DNA from: Rhodoferax sp. U11-2br
GTDB lineage: Bacteria; Pseudomonadota; Gammaproteobacteria; Burkholderiales; Burkholderiaceae_C
Assembly: GCF_018619435.1 (NCBI RefSeq)
Contig: NZ_JAHFZF010000007.1
Span: forward strand, 62,001 to 126,000
Direction: 5' to 3'
DNA length: 64,000 bases
Positions 44,707 to 52,990 of the stretch are shown piece by piece. Position numbers and translations under genes: made by a program. Below the pieces are notes generated by a model, which saw nothing but the letters and a program-made list of their open reading frames with translations, was not told where the DNA came from and did not search any database. How positions within the stretch are numbered: the stretch's first letter is position 1; each line of letters starts with the position of its first letter.

Positions 44707-45735
44707 TTAGAAGCGGTGTTGCACGCCAACAGCAAACACGTCTGTCTTGGTGTCAGCCGCAGTCACGTTGTCGGTCTTGGCATGACGGTAGCCACCGTAC
44801 ACGAAGGTGCGTTTGGACAGGTCGTACTTGGCACCCAAGGCATAACCAGTGCGCTCTGCATCACCCGCTTTTGCGTTGTCGTCCGACTTGGCGATGCTGC
44901 CAGACAATGTCAGAGCAGAAGAGACGGGGAAGTCCACACCAATTTGGTATTCAGAAGTGTCTGCACCATTGACGTTGCCAACATTGTCGACAGCACCGTA
45001 AGAAGCCTTGAGCGTGGCCACACCAAAGTTGTAAGAAGCGCCCAGGCGGGTGTACTTCAGATCAGCAGAGGTAGCGGTAGCATTAACAATGTCTTGAACT
45101 TGGTAACCAAATTGCACAGCCAAAGGACCAGCAGCATAAGTCAGGTTCATGCTGGTGGTAGAGGTTGCGCTGGTGGAGGCAGTCTTGTCTTCACCCAGGC
45201 TGTAGCTGATAGCGCCGCTGAAACCACCAAAAGTGGGAGCTTGGTAGAACAGGGTGTTGTTGGGGCGAACAGTGTAGCCCGTGCTGAGGAACACATCCTT
45301 TGTGGCAGACAATGCGGAGTCAAAAACGGCATTCGAGGCACCATTGATGTCATCAAACGGAGTTGGTGTACGACCCAATTTGACAGCACCAAAATCACCA
45401 GACAAACCAACCCAAGATTGACGAGAGAAAGCAGCAGCAGTGTCAACGCCAGCAATGCTTGTTGTGCCACCCTTGCCGCTGTCCATATCAAAACCTTGTT
45501 CCAACTGGAAGTTGGCCTTCAGACCACCACCCAGATCTTCAGAACCCTTCAGGCCCCAACGAGAACCATTGACACCACCACTGTCCAACTTGGTTTGTGT
45601 CAAGCTAGAGGTGCCATTGTTGGTCTTGACAGTACCAAACCAGACGTCAGCAATACCGTAGATAGTCACAGAGGATTGGGCCATAGCGGCGCCGGAAGCT
45701 GCCAGAACGGCCAGCGCGATCAACGATTTTTTCAT
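44707..45735 (-). CDS. Gram-negative general porin (Porin_4 type)
   Basis: A 342-residue outer-membrane porin. Signal peptide MKKSLIALAVLAASGAAMA (19 residues) is followed by the mature start QSSVTIYGIADVWFG, and the chain ends in aromatic QHRF, the outer-membrane assembly signal. Internal motifs include GSRWGLKGSEDLGGGLKANF and AFSRQSWVGLSGDFGAVKLG, typical of betaproteobacterial porins. ATG 45735 follows GGAGA. It is a paralogue of the next gene, downstream of it on the same strand. Confidence 0.95.
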   Translation of the reverse strand: MKKSLIALAVLAASGAAMAQSSVTIYGIADVWFGTVKTNNGTSSLTQTKLDSGGVNGSRWGLKGSEDLGGGLKANFQLEQGFDMDSGKGGTTSIAGVDTAAAFSRQSWVGLSGDFGAVKLGRTPTPFDDINGASNAVFDSALSATKDVFLSTGYTVRPNNTLFYQAPTFGGFSGAISYSLGEDKTASTSATSTTSMNLTYAAGPLAVQFGYQVQDIVNATATSADLKYTRLGASYNFGVATLKASYGAVDNVGNVNGADTSEYQIGVDFPVSSALTLSGSIAKSDDNAKAGDAERTGYALGAKYDLSKRTFVYGGYRHAKTDNVTAADTKTDVFAVGVQHRF

Positions 45736-46043
45736 TTCAAATTTCTCCAAGGTTAAACGGAGGGATCCAGACGCAAAGTCTCAGAACCCCGGGCCAACCT
45801 CCTTGTTCAGGAAGTTAAAGCCTATTGAAACAGAGGAAAGTGACAGTTGCAGCGAATGGCACCGCAAATACGCGCAAATTTGGTGCATCCGTGGTGTCTT
45901 TGCAACACATCGAAAAAGCAGGTGGTGTGTATGCCTACGACATGCTCCGCCAGACCGTCCAATATCTAGCCCAGCGCACTTGCAAGGTGCCACACAGACC
46001 AAATTGACTTCTCCAACCATTTCCCGTCGCACTGGAGCACCCA

Positions 46044-46076
46044 TAAAAAAACCCCACTCGGTTACCCAAGTGGGGT
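46044..46076 (-). terminator. Intrinsic terminator of the second porin gene
   Basis: On the minus strand, ACCCCACT, a ten-base loop and AGTGGGGT are followed by TTTTTTT (A-run at 46044-46050 on the plus strand). It separates the two porin genes, so each has its own transcript. The 45736-46043 stretch between holds the promoter region of the first porin and no gene. Confidence 0.92.
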
Positions 46077-46115
46077 GATTGTTTTAGTCTTTTACTGACT
46101 TAGGTCAGCATCAGA

Positions 46116-47132
46116 TTAGAACGTGTGCTTGAGGCCAACAGCAAACAGGCTGTGTTTTGTGTCAGCAGCGCTTTGGTTTGTTTTCTTGTCGGACTCATAA
46201 CCACCGTACACGGTGGTGCGTTTGGACAAGGAGTAAGCAGCACCAACACCGTAACCTTTGCGAGTGGCTTCGTAGACACCAGCGGGGTTGCTGTCATCCG
46301 ACTTGGCGTAGCTGGCAGACAGAGTCAAAGCAGAGCTCACAGGGAAGTCGGCACCAATTTGGTACTCAGAAGCGTCCCGGTCGACGGCGTTACCAACGTT
46401 GCTGACCTTGCCGTAGTTGGCATAGAGCTTGGCTACGCCCAAGTCATAGGTACCGCCCAAACGGGTGAACTTTTGATCGTTGGCAGTTTTGCCATCTTCA
46501 ACTTGGTAACCCAGTTGCAAAGCCAGAGGGCCAGCACCGTAGGTCACGTTGAAAGCGGTAATAGATGTTGCATCAGTACCTGCGGGGGTACCTTTGTTTT
46601 CACCCAAACTGTAGCTCACGGCACCAGCAAAACCACCGAAAGATGGTGTTGCGTAGTAGATGGTGTTTGCAGGATTGGAGTTGTAGTTTGATGTGCTAAT
46701 GAACACTTTGTTCATTGGCGACAAGGCCGAGTCAAACACGGCGTCAGATGAACCTTGCACATCGTCATAGGCAGTCCACACTTTACCCAGTTTGACTTCA
46801 CCAAAGCCACCAGACAAACCAACATAGGATTGGCGAGAGAATGCTTGCGCAACACCAGGTTGCGAATCATTTGTACCAGCGGCACCAGAATCAATGGAAA
46901 AACCTTGTTCCAACAGGAAATTGGCTTTCAAACCGCCGCCCAGATCTTCAGTACCCTTGATGCCCCAACGACTACCGCTCACGCCACCAGAACCAACTTT
47001 GCTGTCGCGGACATCGCCGGTCTTTTCAGAACCAACCCACACGTCAGCAATACCGTAAACGGTCACGGTAGATTGAGCCATTGCGGCGCCGGAAGCAGCG
47101 AGCACTGCCAAAGCAATCAGACTTTTTTTCAT
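46116..47132 (-). CDS. Gram-negative general porin (Porin_4 type), paralogue
   Basis: A 338-residue porin whose signal peptide is identical to that of the neighbouring porin, followed by QSTVTVYGIADVWVG and ending FAVGLKHTF with a C-terminal Phe. GSRWGIKGTEDLGGGLKANF and AFSRQSYVGLSGGFGEVKLG line up with the paralogue; most differences lie in the putative loop regions. A tandem duplication is likely. GGAG precedes ATG 47132. Confidence 0.95.
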   Translation of the reverse strand: MKKSLIALAVLAASGAAMAQSTVTVYGIADVWVGSEKTGDVRDSKVGSGGVSGSRWGIKGTEDLGGGLKANFLLEQGFSIDSGAAGTNDSQPGVAQAFSRQSYVGLSGGFGEVKLGKVWTAYDDVQGSSDAVFDSALSPMNKVFISTSNYNSNPANTIYYATPSFGGFAGAVSYSLGENKGTPAGTDATSITAFNVTYGAGPLALQLGYQVEDGKTANDQKFTRLGGTYDLGVAKLYANYGKVSNVGNAVDRDASEYQIGADFPVSSALTLSASYAKSDDSNPAGVYEATRKGYGVGAAYSLSKRTTVYGGYESDKKTNQSAADTKHSLFAVGLKHTF

Positions 47133-47624
47133 GAGTAAAACTCCAAAAAATTAACAAAACATTTGAAAGCTGTCATTGAGCTTGTTCAAACGGGTGGATG
47201 AAACATCCCGCGTTTGATTTGACCACTGTCTCTGCAAATAACGCCAGCACAGCCATGTTTCATTTTTGTTTCACAGGTAAAGAGGGCGAGTTTGTCGCGC
47301 GATAGCAACAAACTCCACCCCGGGGGTTTCCCTGCCAGACAATGCTGCCCGACCGAGCGTTTGTCCGCTATGTATCAGTGATGTCCCCCCAACCGGCTGG
47401 CTGAGCTTGCAGGCGTGACAGGGAAAACCCCTGCCATGGCGATCGCCAAATGCGTGCAACATTCGGCCAAACAGCACGACCGTTCTTTTTTTATTCAAAC
47501 CATCGCACAGGTCCTCTGGCGTTGACACTTGGGTTGAATGGACAACAGCGCCCTATCAGGATGCAGAAGTGTTTGGGCTGTTTTAGTAGACGCTTTTTAC
47601 AAACCATTATTCAGAGGAAACAAC
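47133..47624. other. Intergenic region between porin and FadL-type genes
   Basis: About 490 bases between divergent genes. The porin side (47133-47280) is AT-rich and probably carries its promoter. TTGACA occurs at 47522-47527, but no convincing -10 follows at the right spacing. No gene or repeat recognised. Confidence 0.35.
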
Positions 47625-48890
47625 ATGGCCACTCCATCCAAAATGAAACTGATCCCGGCACTGATCCTGGGCCTGTTTGCCAACTATGCGTCGGCCTCAG
47701 GCTTTCAATTGATTGAACAAAATGCGAGCGGCCTAGGCAATGCCTATGCGGGTTCAGCTGCCATTGCCGACAACGCCAGCACCATTTTTTACAACCCAGC
47801 CGGTATGACGCAGCTCAAAGACCGTGAGTTTTCGACGGGGCTGGCGGCAGTGGGTACCAGTTTCAAATTCACAAACAATGGCTCGAGCACCGGGCTGTTG
47901 AATAGTGCGGGTGATGGTGGTGATGGTGGTGGCTGGGGCTTTGTGCCCAATGCCTACATGTCCTGGGCCCTAAACAAGGATCTGTATGTGGGAGTGGGCA
48001 TGGGAGCCCCGTTTGGCATGAAAACCGAATACGCCAATCCCTGGGTGGGCGCTGCCCAGGCCACCATGTTTGATGTCAAGACCTACAACATCAACCCGTC
48101 TGTCGCCTATCGGGTAAATGACCAAGTATCACTGGGTGCGGGAGTGAGCTGGCAGCGTTTGACGGCCGATTACACCCGACAAGTTGCAGTAAACACTACG
48201 ACCAATGTGAACTCTCCTTTGGCTCTTGACCTGCAGGGTGATGCCTGGGGATGGAATGTAGGGGCGTTGTTCACCGTTTCTCCTGAGACAAAGATTGGTG
48301 TGTCCTACCGCTCCGCGACCAGTTATGACCTGACCGGCAACATCAACGTCACAGGGCCAAGCGCCATCACCAACGCAACTTTGTCCAGCGGTGCCCATGC
48401 CAGCTTGAAGCTGCCCGACATGTTTATCCTGAGCGGCACCCATCAGCTCAACAACAAGTGGCAGCTACTGGGTGATGTCTCCTGGACAGGCTGGAGCAGC
48501 ATTCCCAAAATTGACATTTACCGGTCATCAGGCACGCTGGCGCAGACACTTGACACCGAATTCCGCGACACTTGGCGCGTGGCCGTGGGGGCCAATTACC
48601 AGTACAGCGCAGATGTCAAGCTGAAGTACGGCATTGCTTATGACGAAACGCCGGTCAAATCGGCCGCCTATCGCTTGGTGTCTTTGCCAGACAACAACCG
48701 CCTGTGGCTGTCGACAGGCGCCCAATGGACCCCCAGCAAAGGTTCCGTGTTTGATTTTGGTGTGACCTATCTGTACTTGAAAGATTCAGAGATCAATAAC
48801 AACCAGGCTGCACTGGGTCGAGGCACAGTGAAGGGCAGCTACGCCGCCAGCGCATGGATTCTGGGCGTGCAATATTCACACGCCTTCTGA
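47625..48890 (+). CDS. FadL/OmpP1-family outer membrane transport protein
   Basis: A 421-residue outer-membrane beta-barrel with a signal peptide (LIPALILGLFANYASA) and the FadL-family N-terminal hatch: SGFQLIEQNASGLGNAYAGS, ADNASTIFYNPAGMTQL. It ends in aromatic YSHAF. The family carries long-chain fatty acids or aromatic hydrocarbons across the outer membrane. ATG 47625 follows AGAGGAAA. It stands alone with its own terminator, so the substrate cannot be inferred from neighbours. Confidence 0.92.
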   Translation: MATPSKMKLIPALILGLFANYASASGFQLIEQNASGLGNAYAGSAAIADNASTIFYNPAGMTQLKDREFSTGLAAVGTSFKFTNNGSSTGLLNSAGDGGDGGGWGFVPNAYMSWALNKDLYVGVGMGAPFGMKTEYANPWVGAAQATMFDVKTYNINPSVAYRVNDQVSLGAGVSWQRLTADYTRQVAVNTTTNVNSPLALDLQGDAWGWNVGALFTVSPETKIGVSYRSATSYDLTGNINVTGPSAITNATLSSGAHASLKLPDMFILSGTHQLNNKWQLLGDVSWTGWSSIPKIDIYRSSGTLAQTLDTEFRDTWRVAVGANYQYSADVKLKYGIAYDETPVKSAAYRLVSLPDNNRLWLSTGAQWTPSKGSVFDFGVTYLYLKDSEINNNQAALGRGTVKGSYAASAWILGVQYSHAF

Positions 48891-48916
48891 TCTGCGTTGC
48901 AGCGTCAACTCAAAAG

Positions 48917-48938
48917 AAGCCCCTTCGGGGGCTTTTTT
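48917..48938 (+). terminator. Intrinsic terminator of the FadL-type gene
   Basis: AAGCCCC, tetraloop TTCG, GGGGCTT and a T-run: a classic UUCG hairpin terminator 26 bases after the stop codon. Confidence 0.95.
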
Positions 48939-49066
48939 CTTGCTATGTGGTGAACCGTTTGCACAGAGAAGAAGCACCTTGAGGGTGTATGGCAACATTC
49001 AGCGACCATCACCCTACAATTTGCCACCCACCAAACCCACCCCACACCCACTCTGGACTGCCCACC

Positions 49067-49687
49067 ATGATCGACCGTTTTCTCATTGCCGCTGACTCTG
49101 CTTTGCGCACGGTGTTTGCGTCCCATGCGGCGGCGCAACCCTGCCCCACCCTGCCGGGTGAAGTGACCCAGCTGTCTGAGCAGGAGAAGAAGGAGTCCGG
49201 TGCGCTGATGCGGGTCAACCACGTCGGCGAGGTCTGCGCCCAGGCGCTCTACACGGCGCAGGCATTTGCTACCAAAGATGCAGCTTTGCGCGCCCATTTC
49301 ATAGAGGCTGGCGCCGAGGAAACCAACCATCTGGCGTGGACCGAACAGCGCCTGAAAGAACTGGGCGAGCACACTTCGCTGTTGAACCCGCTCTGGTACG
49401 CCGGGGCCTTTGGCATCGGGCTGATTGCGGGCAAGCTCGGTGACGCGGTGAGCCTGGGCTTTGTGGTGGAGACCGAAAACCAGGTCGAAGCCCACCTGGA
49501 AGGCCACATGAGCCGTCTGTCGGCTGGCGACCACGCCTCACGCGCCATCGTCGCGCAGATGATCGACGACGAAGCGCGCCACGCCTACAACGCGATGGAA
49601 CTGGGCGCCATGACGCTGCCCGCGCCGGTCAAGGGGCTGATGAAAGCCGCGGCCAAGGTGATGACCACGGTGGCGCACCGGGTTTAG
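49067..49687 (+). CDS. coq7: 2-polyprenyl-3-methyl-6-methoxy-1,4-benzoquinone monooxygenase (Coq7 family)
   Basis: A 206-residue di-iron hydroxylase carrying out the last ring hydroxylation of ubiquinone synthesis. Iron ligands are in MRVNHVGEVCAQALY (Glu), EAGAEETNHLAWTEQRL (ExxH), VETENQVEAHLEGHM and DDEARHAYNAMELG (ExxH). Betaproteobacteria commonly use this Coq7 type instead of the flavoprotein UbiF. ATG 49067 starts the conserved protein. Single gene, no visible operon. Confidence 0.93.
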   Translation: MIDRFLIAADSALRTVFASHAAAQPCPTLPGEVTQLSEQEKKESGALMRVNHVGEVCAQALYTAQAFATKDAALRAHFIEAGAEETNHLAWTEQRLKELGEHTSLLNPLWYAGAFGIGLIAGKLGDAVSLGFVVETENQVEAHLEGHMSRLSAGDHASRAIVAQMIDDEARHAYNAMELGAMTLPAPVKGLMKAAAKVMTTVAHRV

Positions 49688-49705
49688 TCCGCCCCAAGGG
49701 CTGAA

Positions 49706-50155
49706 TCAGACTTCCAGCACCTCAAAACTGGTGCTGATCTGCGCCGTTTTACCCAGCATCACGCTGGCTGAGCAGTATTTCTCGTGACTCAGGGCGATGG
49801 CCCGCTCCACCGCAGCGGCGGTCAGCCGCTTGCCAGACACGATGAAATGCATGTTGATGCGAGTGAACACCTTGGGCTCGGTCTCGGCGCGCTCGGCAGA
49901 TAACTTGACGCTGCAACCGCTCACCTCGTGGCGGCCACGTTTCAAGATCAGCACCACGTCATAAGCGGTACAACCACCGGTACCCGCCAGCAGCAGCTCC
50001 ATCGGGCGCGCGGCCAGGTTCTGGCCGCCATTCTCAGGTTTGGCGGCATCGGGCGCGCCATCCATCACCAGCGTGTGGCCGCTGCCGGTTTCGGCCACAA
50101 AACCCATGTTGGAGCGGGTGTTTAACGCGCCGGTCCAGCTGACTGTACATTCCAT
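49706..50155 (-). CDS. OsmC-family protein
   Basis: A 149-residue protein of the OsmC/Ohr fold. Two conserved Cys are present: C62 in LAGTGGCTAYDVVLIL and C127 in HEKYCSASVML, the usual redox pair that reduces organic hydroperoxides. The YhfA-like subgroup fits better than Ohr because of the MELLLAGTGGC block. It is divergent from ilvA across the inverted repeat at 50175-50231. Confidence 0.9.
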   Translation of the reverse strand: MECTVSWTGALNTRSNMGFVAETGSGHTLVMDGAPDAAKPENGGQNLAARPMELLLAGTGGCTAYDVVLILKRGRHEVSGCSVKLSAERAETEPKVFTRINMHFIVSGKRLTAAAVERAIALSHEKYCSASVMLGKTAQISTSFEVLEV

Positions 50156-50174
50156 GTTTGATCCTATCTATGTG

Positions 50175-50231
50175 CTCCGCGCGGGGTAAAAATTCACGCC
50201 ACTACAATAGCCGAAAATACCCCGCGCGGAG
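50175..50231. promoter_or_regulatory. Long inverted repeat between osmC-like gene and ilvA
   Basis: CTCCGCGCGGGGTA at 50175-50188 and its exact inverse TACCCCGCGCGGAG at 50218-50231 are separated by 29 bases. Each arm is itself nearly palindromic (CCGCGCGG). The centres lie 43 bases apart, about four helix turns. It looks like a two-site operator for the divergent genes. Confidence 0.65.
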
Positions 50232-50269
50232 TAAATCTTTGCGCTCATTCACTTTGAAAGTGTAGCCCG

Positions 50270-51901
50270 ATGCCCACCTCTTCTGCCGCACAGTCCCTGA
50301 GCCCACAAGACTATCTGAAAAAAATACTTACCGCCCGCGTGTACGACGTGGCCATCGAGACTGCGCTGGAGCCCGCCCGCAACCTGAGCAGACGGCTGCA
50401 CAACACGGTGTTGCTCAAACGCGAAGACCAGCAGCCCGTGCGCAGCTTCAAACTGCGCGGCGCCTACAACAAGATGGCGCACCTGACAGCAGAGCAACTC
50501 AACAAGGGGGTGATCTGCGCCTCCGCAGGCAACCACGCCCAAGGTGTGGCCTTGAGCGCCAGCAAACTCGGCGCCCGTGCGGTCATCGTCATGCCCACCA
50601 CCACACCGCAGGTCAAGGTGGATGCGGTGCGTGGTTTTGGTGGTGAGGTGGTGTTATTTGGCGAGAGTTATTCAGACGCCTACAAACATTCGCTGGAGCT
50701 GCAGACCAAGGAAGGGCTCACCTTTGTGCACCCGTTTGACGACCCCGATGTGATTGCTGGCCAAGGCACGGTGGCCATGGAGATGCTGCGCCAGGTTCAG
50801 ACCCTGGTGGCCGACAAGGCCGCCAAATCGGGCCAAAAGTCCAGCCACATCGCGGGGCCCCGGCTGGACGCGGTGTTTGTTGCCATTGGCGGCGGCGGGC
50901 TGGTGGCGGGTGTGGCCAACTACATCAAGGCGGTGGACCCGCGCATCAAGGTCATTGGGGTGCAAATGAACGACTCGGACGCCATGATCCAGTCGGTGGC
51001 CGCCAAACAGCGGGTGACGCTGCCCGATGTGGGTTTGTTCTCGGACGGCACCGCGGTCAAGCTGGTGGGGGAAGAAACCTTCCGCATCACCAGCAACCTG
51101 GTCGACGACTTCGTTACCGTAGACACCGACGCGGTGTGTGCCGCCATCAAGGACATTTTTGTCGACACCCGCAGCATCGTCGAGCCGGCCGGCGCGCTGG
51201 CGGTGGCGGCCATCAAGCAGTACGTGGCCCAACACAAGACAAAAGGGGAAACCTACGCGGCCATCCTGTGTGGCGCCAACATGAACTTTGACCGCCTGCG
51301 GTTTGTCGCCGAACGCGCCGAAGTGGGTGAAGAGCGCGAAGCCCTGTTTGCGGTGACCATCCCCGAAGAGCGCGGCAGTTTCAGGCGTTTTTGTGAACTC
51401 ATTGGTGACCTGCCCGCTTTTGGCGGCACCAAAACCACGCGCAATGTGACCGAGTTCAACTACCGCATCAGCGATGCCAACAAGGCCCATGTGTTTGTCG
51501 GCCTGACTACCACCAGCAAAGGTGAATCGGCCAAGATCACCGCCCATCTGGGCAAACACCATTTCACCGCGCTGGACCTGACCCATGACGAATTGGCCAA
51601 GGAGCACATCCGCTACATGGTGGGCGGGCACTCGGCGCTGGCGCAAAACGAACGGCTGCTGCGTTTTGTGATCCCCGAGCGGCCCGGCGCGCTGCTGAAG
51701 TTTTTGAGCCAGATGCGCCCAGGGTGGAACATCAGCCTGTTCCATTACCGCAACCAAGGCGCGGACTATGGCCGTATTCTGGTCGGCCTGCAGGTGCCCG
51801 CAGCAGATGATGCCGAGTTCGCAGCCTTCCTGAGCACACTGGGCTACCCCTGTGTGGAAGAAACCGGCAACCCGGCGTACCAGATGTTCCTGCAACAATA
51901 A
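50270..51901 (+). CDS. ilvA: Threonine ammonia-lyase, biosynthetic
   Basis: IlvA deaminates threonine to 2-oxobutyrate, the first step of isoleucine synthesis. The 543-residue protein has the PLP Lys in QPVRSFKLRGAYNKM near residue 62, ASAGNHAQGVA, the PLP-phosphate loop GGGGLVAG near 205, and two C-terminal ACT-like regulatory domains (EERGSFRRFCELIGD and PERPGALLKFLSQM), which give feedback control by isoleucine and valine. The long two-ACT form marks the biosynthetic enzyme, not the catabolic TdcB. Confidence 0.94.
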   Translation: MPTSSAAQSLSPQDYLKKILTARVYDVAIETALEPARNLSRRLHNTVLLKREDQQPVRSFKLRGAYNKMAHLTAEQLNKGVICASAGNHAQGVALSASKLGARAVIVMPTTTPQVKVDAVRGFGGEVVLFGESYSDAYKHSLELQTKEGLTFVHPFDDPDVIAGQGTVAMEMLRQVQTLVADKAAKSGQKSSHIAGPRLDAVFVAIGGGGLVAGVANYIKAVDPRIKVIGVQMNDSDAMIQSVAAKQRVTLPDVGLFSDGTAVKLVGEETFRITSNLVDDFVTVDTDAVCAAIKDIFVDTRSIVEPAGALAVAAIKQYVAQHKTKGETYAAILCGANMNFDRLRFVAERAEVGEEREALFAVTIPEERGSFRRFCELIGDLPAFGGTKTTRNVTEFNYRISDANKAHVFVGLTTTSKGESAKITAHLGKHHFTALDLTHDELAKEHIRYMVGGHSALAQNERLLRFVIPERPGALLKFLSQMRPGWNISLFHYRNQGADYGRILVGLQVPAADDAEFAAFLSTLGYPCVEETGNPAYQMFLQQ

Positions 51902-51969
51902 GCCCATACCAGCCCTCACCCTTGCCGAAGGGTGGCAGGGCGGGCACAACGCAGACTAAGGGGGTTCTC

Positions 51970-52926
51970 ATGCCAATGACACTGGACGGCAAGTTGGTGG
52001 TGGCCATCAGCAGCCGCGCGTTGTTTGACTTTGAGGAAGAAAACCTGGTCTTTGAGCAGAGTGATGACCGGGCCTACATGGACTTGCAGTTGCAGCGGCT
52101 TGACCTACCCGCCAAGCCGGGTGTGGCGTTTTCGCTGGTCAAGAAGTTGCTGGCGTTCAACCACGTGGCAGCATCCGCGCCCCTGACCGATCCCCTCCTG
52201 GGCGAGCCGACTGAAGCACCCATCACCCCACCCAACCGGCCGGTCGAGGTGGTGATCCTCTCGCGCAACGACCCGGTCTCGGGCATGCGGGTGTTTCGTT
52301 CTGCCCAGCACTATGGCTTGACGATTGAGCGCGGCAGTTTCACCCGTGGCCAGGCACCTTGGCGTTACCTGAAACCCTTGCACGCCAACCTGTTTCTGAG
52401 CACCCACCTGAGCGACGTGCGTGCGGCACTGGCCGCAGGTGTACCGGCAGCCCAGGTCTACCCCAACTCGGTCCACGCCAGTGACGCCCATCCGTCGGAA
52501 GTGCGGATTGCCTTTGACGGCGATGCGGTGTTATTCAGCGACGAGGCCGAGCGGATTTACCAGGCGCAAGGGCTGCAGGCCTTCCAGCGCCATGAAATTG
52601 AAAAGGTTGGACAACCTTTACCCGATGGACCCTTTAAACCTCTGCTTGTTGCACTACAAAACTTGCAGCGGGTTGGCACCCCGCAGATGCGCATCCGCAC
52701 CGCGCTGGTGACCGCGCGCAGCGCCCCGGCGCATGAGCGCGCCATCCGCACCCTGATGAACTGGAACATCGAGGTGGACGAGGCCATGTTTCTGGGAGGG
52801 CTGGCCAAGGGCGAGTTCCTGCGCGAGTTTGAGCCCGACTTTTTCTTTGACGACCAGACCGGCCACATCGAATCCGCCGCGCAACATGTGCCATCCGGCC
52901 ATGTGGCCAGTGGTGTGGCCAATTGA
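51970..52926 (+). CDS. 5'-nucleotidase (cN-I/PF06189-like)
   Basis: A 318-residue protein of the cytosolic 5'-nucleotidase family that includes mammalian NT5C1. Recognisable blocks are LVVAISSRALFDFEEEN at the start (DxD-like acid replaced by the FDFEEEN layout of this family), VEVVILSRNDPVSGMRVFRS, IERGSFTRGQAPWRYL, IAFDGDAVLFSDEAERIYQ and FLGGLAKGEFLREFEPDFFF. It dephosphorylates nucleoside monophosphates. ATG 51970 follows a weak GGGG; no operon partner is evident. Confidence 0.88.
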   Translation: MPMTLDGKLVVAISSRALFDFEEENLVFEQSDDRAYMDLQLQRLDLPAKPGVAFSLVKKLLAFNHVAASAPLTDPLLGEPTEAPITPPNRPVEVVILSRNDPVSGMRVFRSAQHYGLTIERGSFTRGQAPWRYLKPLHANLFLSTHLSDVRAALAAGVPAAQVYPNSVHASDAHPSEVRIAFDGDAVLFSDEAERIYQAQGLQAFQRHEIEKVGQPLPDGPFKPLLVALQNLQRVGTPQMRIRTALVTARSAPAHERAIRTLMNWNIEVDEAMFLGGLAKGEFLREFEPDFFFDDQTGHIESAAQHVPSGHVASGVAN

Positions 52927-52990
52927 CCAACAGCGCGCCGGGCAAGGAGCCTACGGGTAGCATCGCGGCCTGCCCCGCCGGAACTGCCCC

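Noticed and set aside
44668-45756. Plus-strand 362-codon frame opposite the first porin
   Set aside because: Shadow of the porin gene; Thr/Ser/Val-rich with no motif.
47271-47528. Open frame in the porin/FadL intergenic region
   Set aside because: Product resembles no family and has no ribosome site; treated as non-coding.
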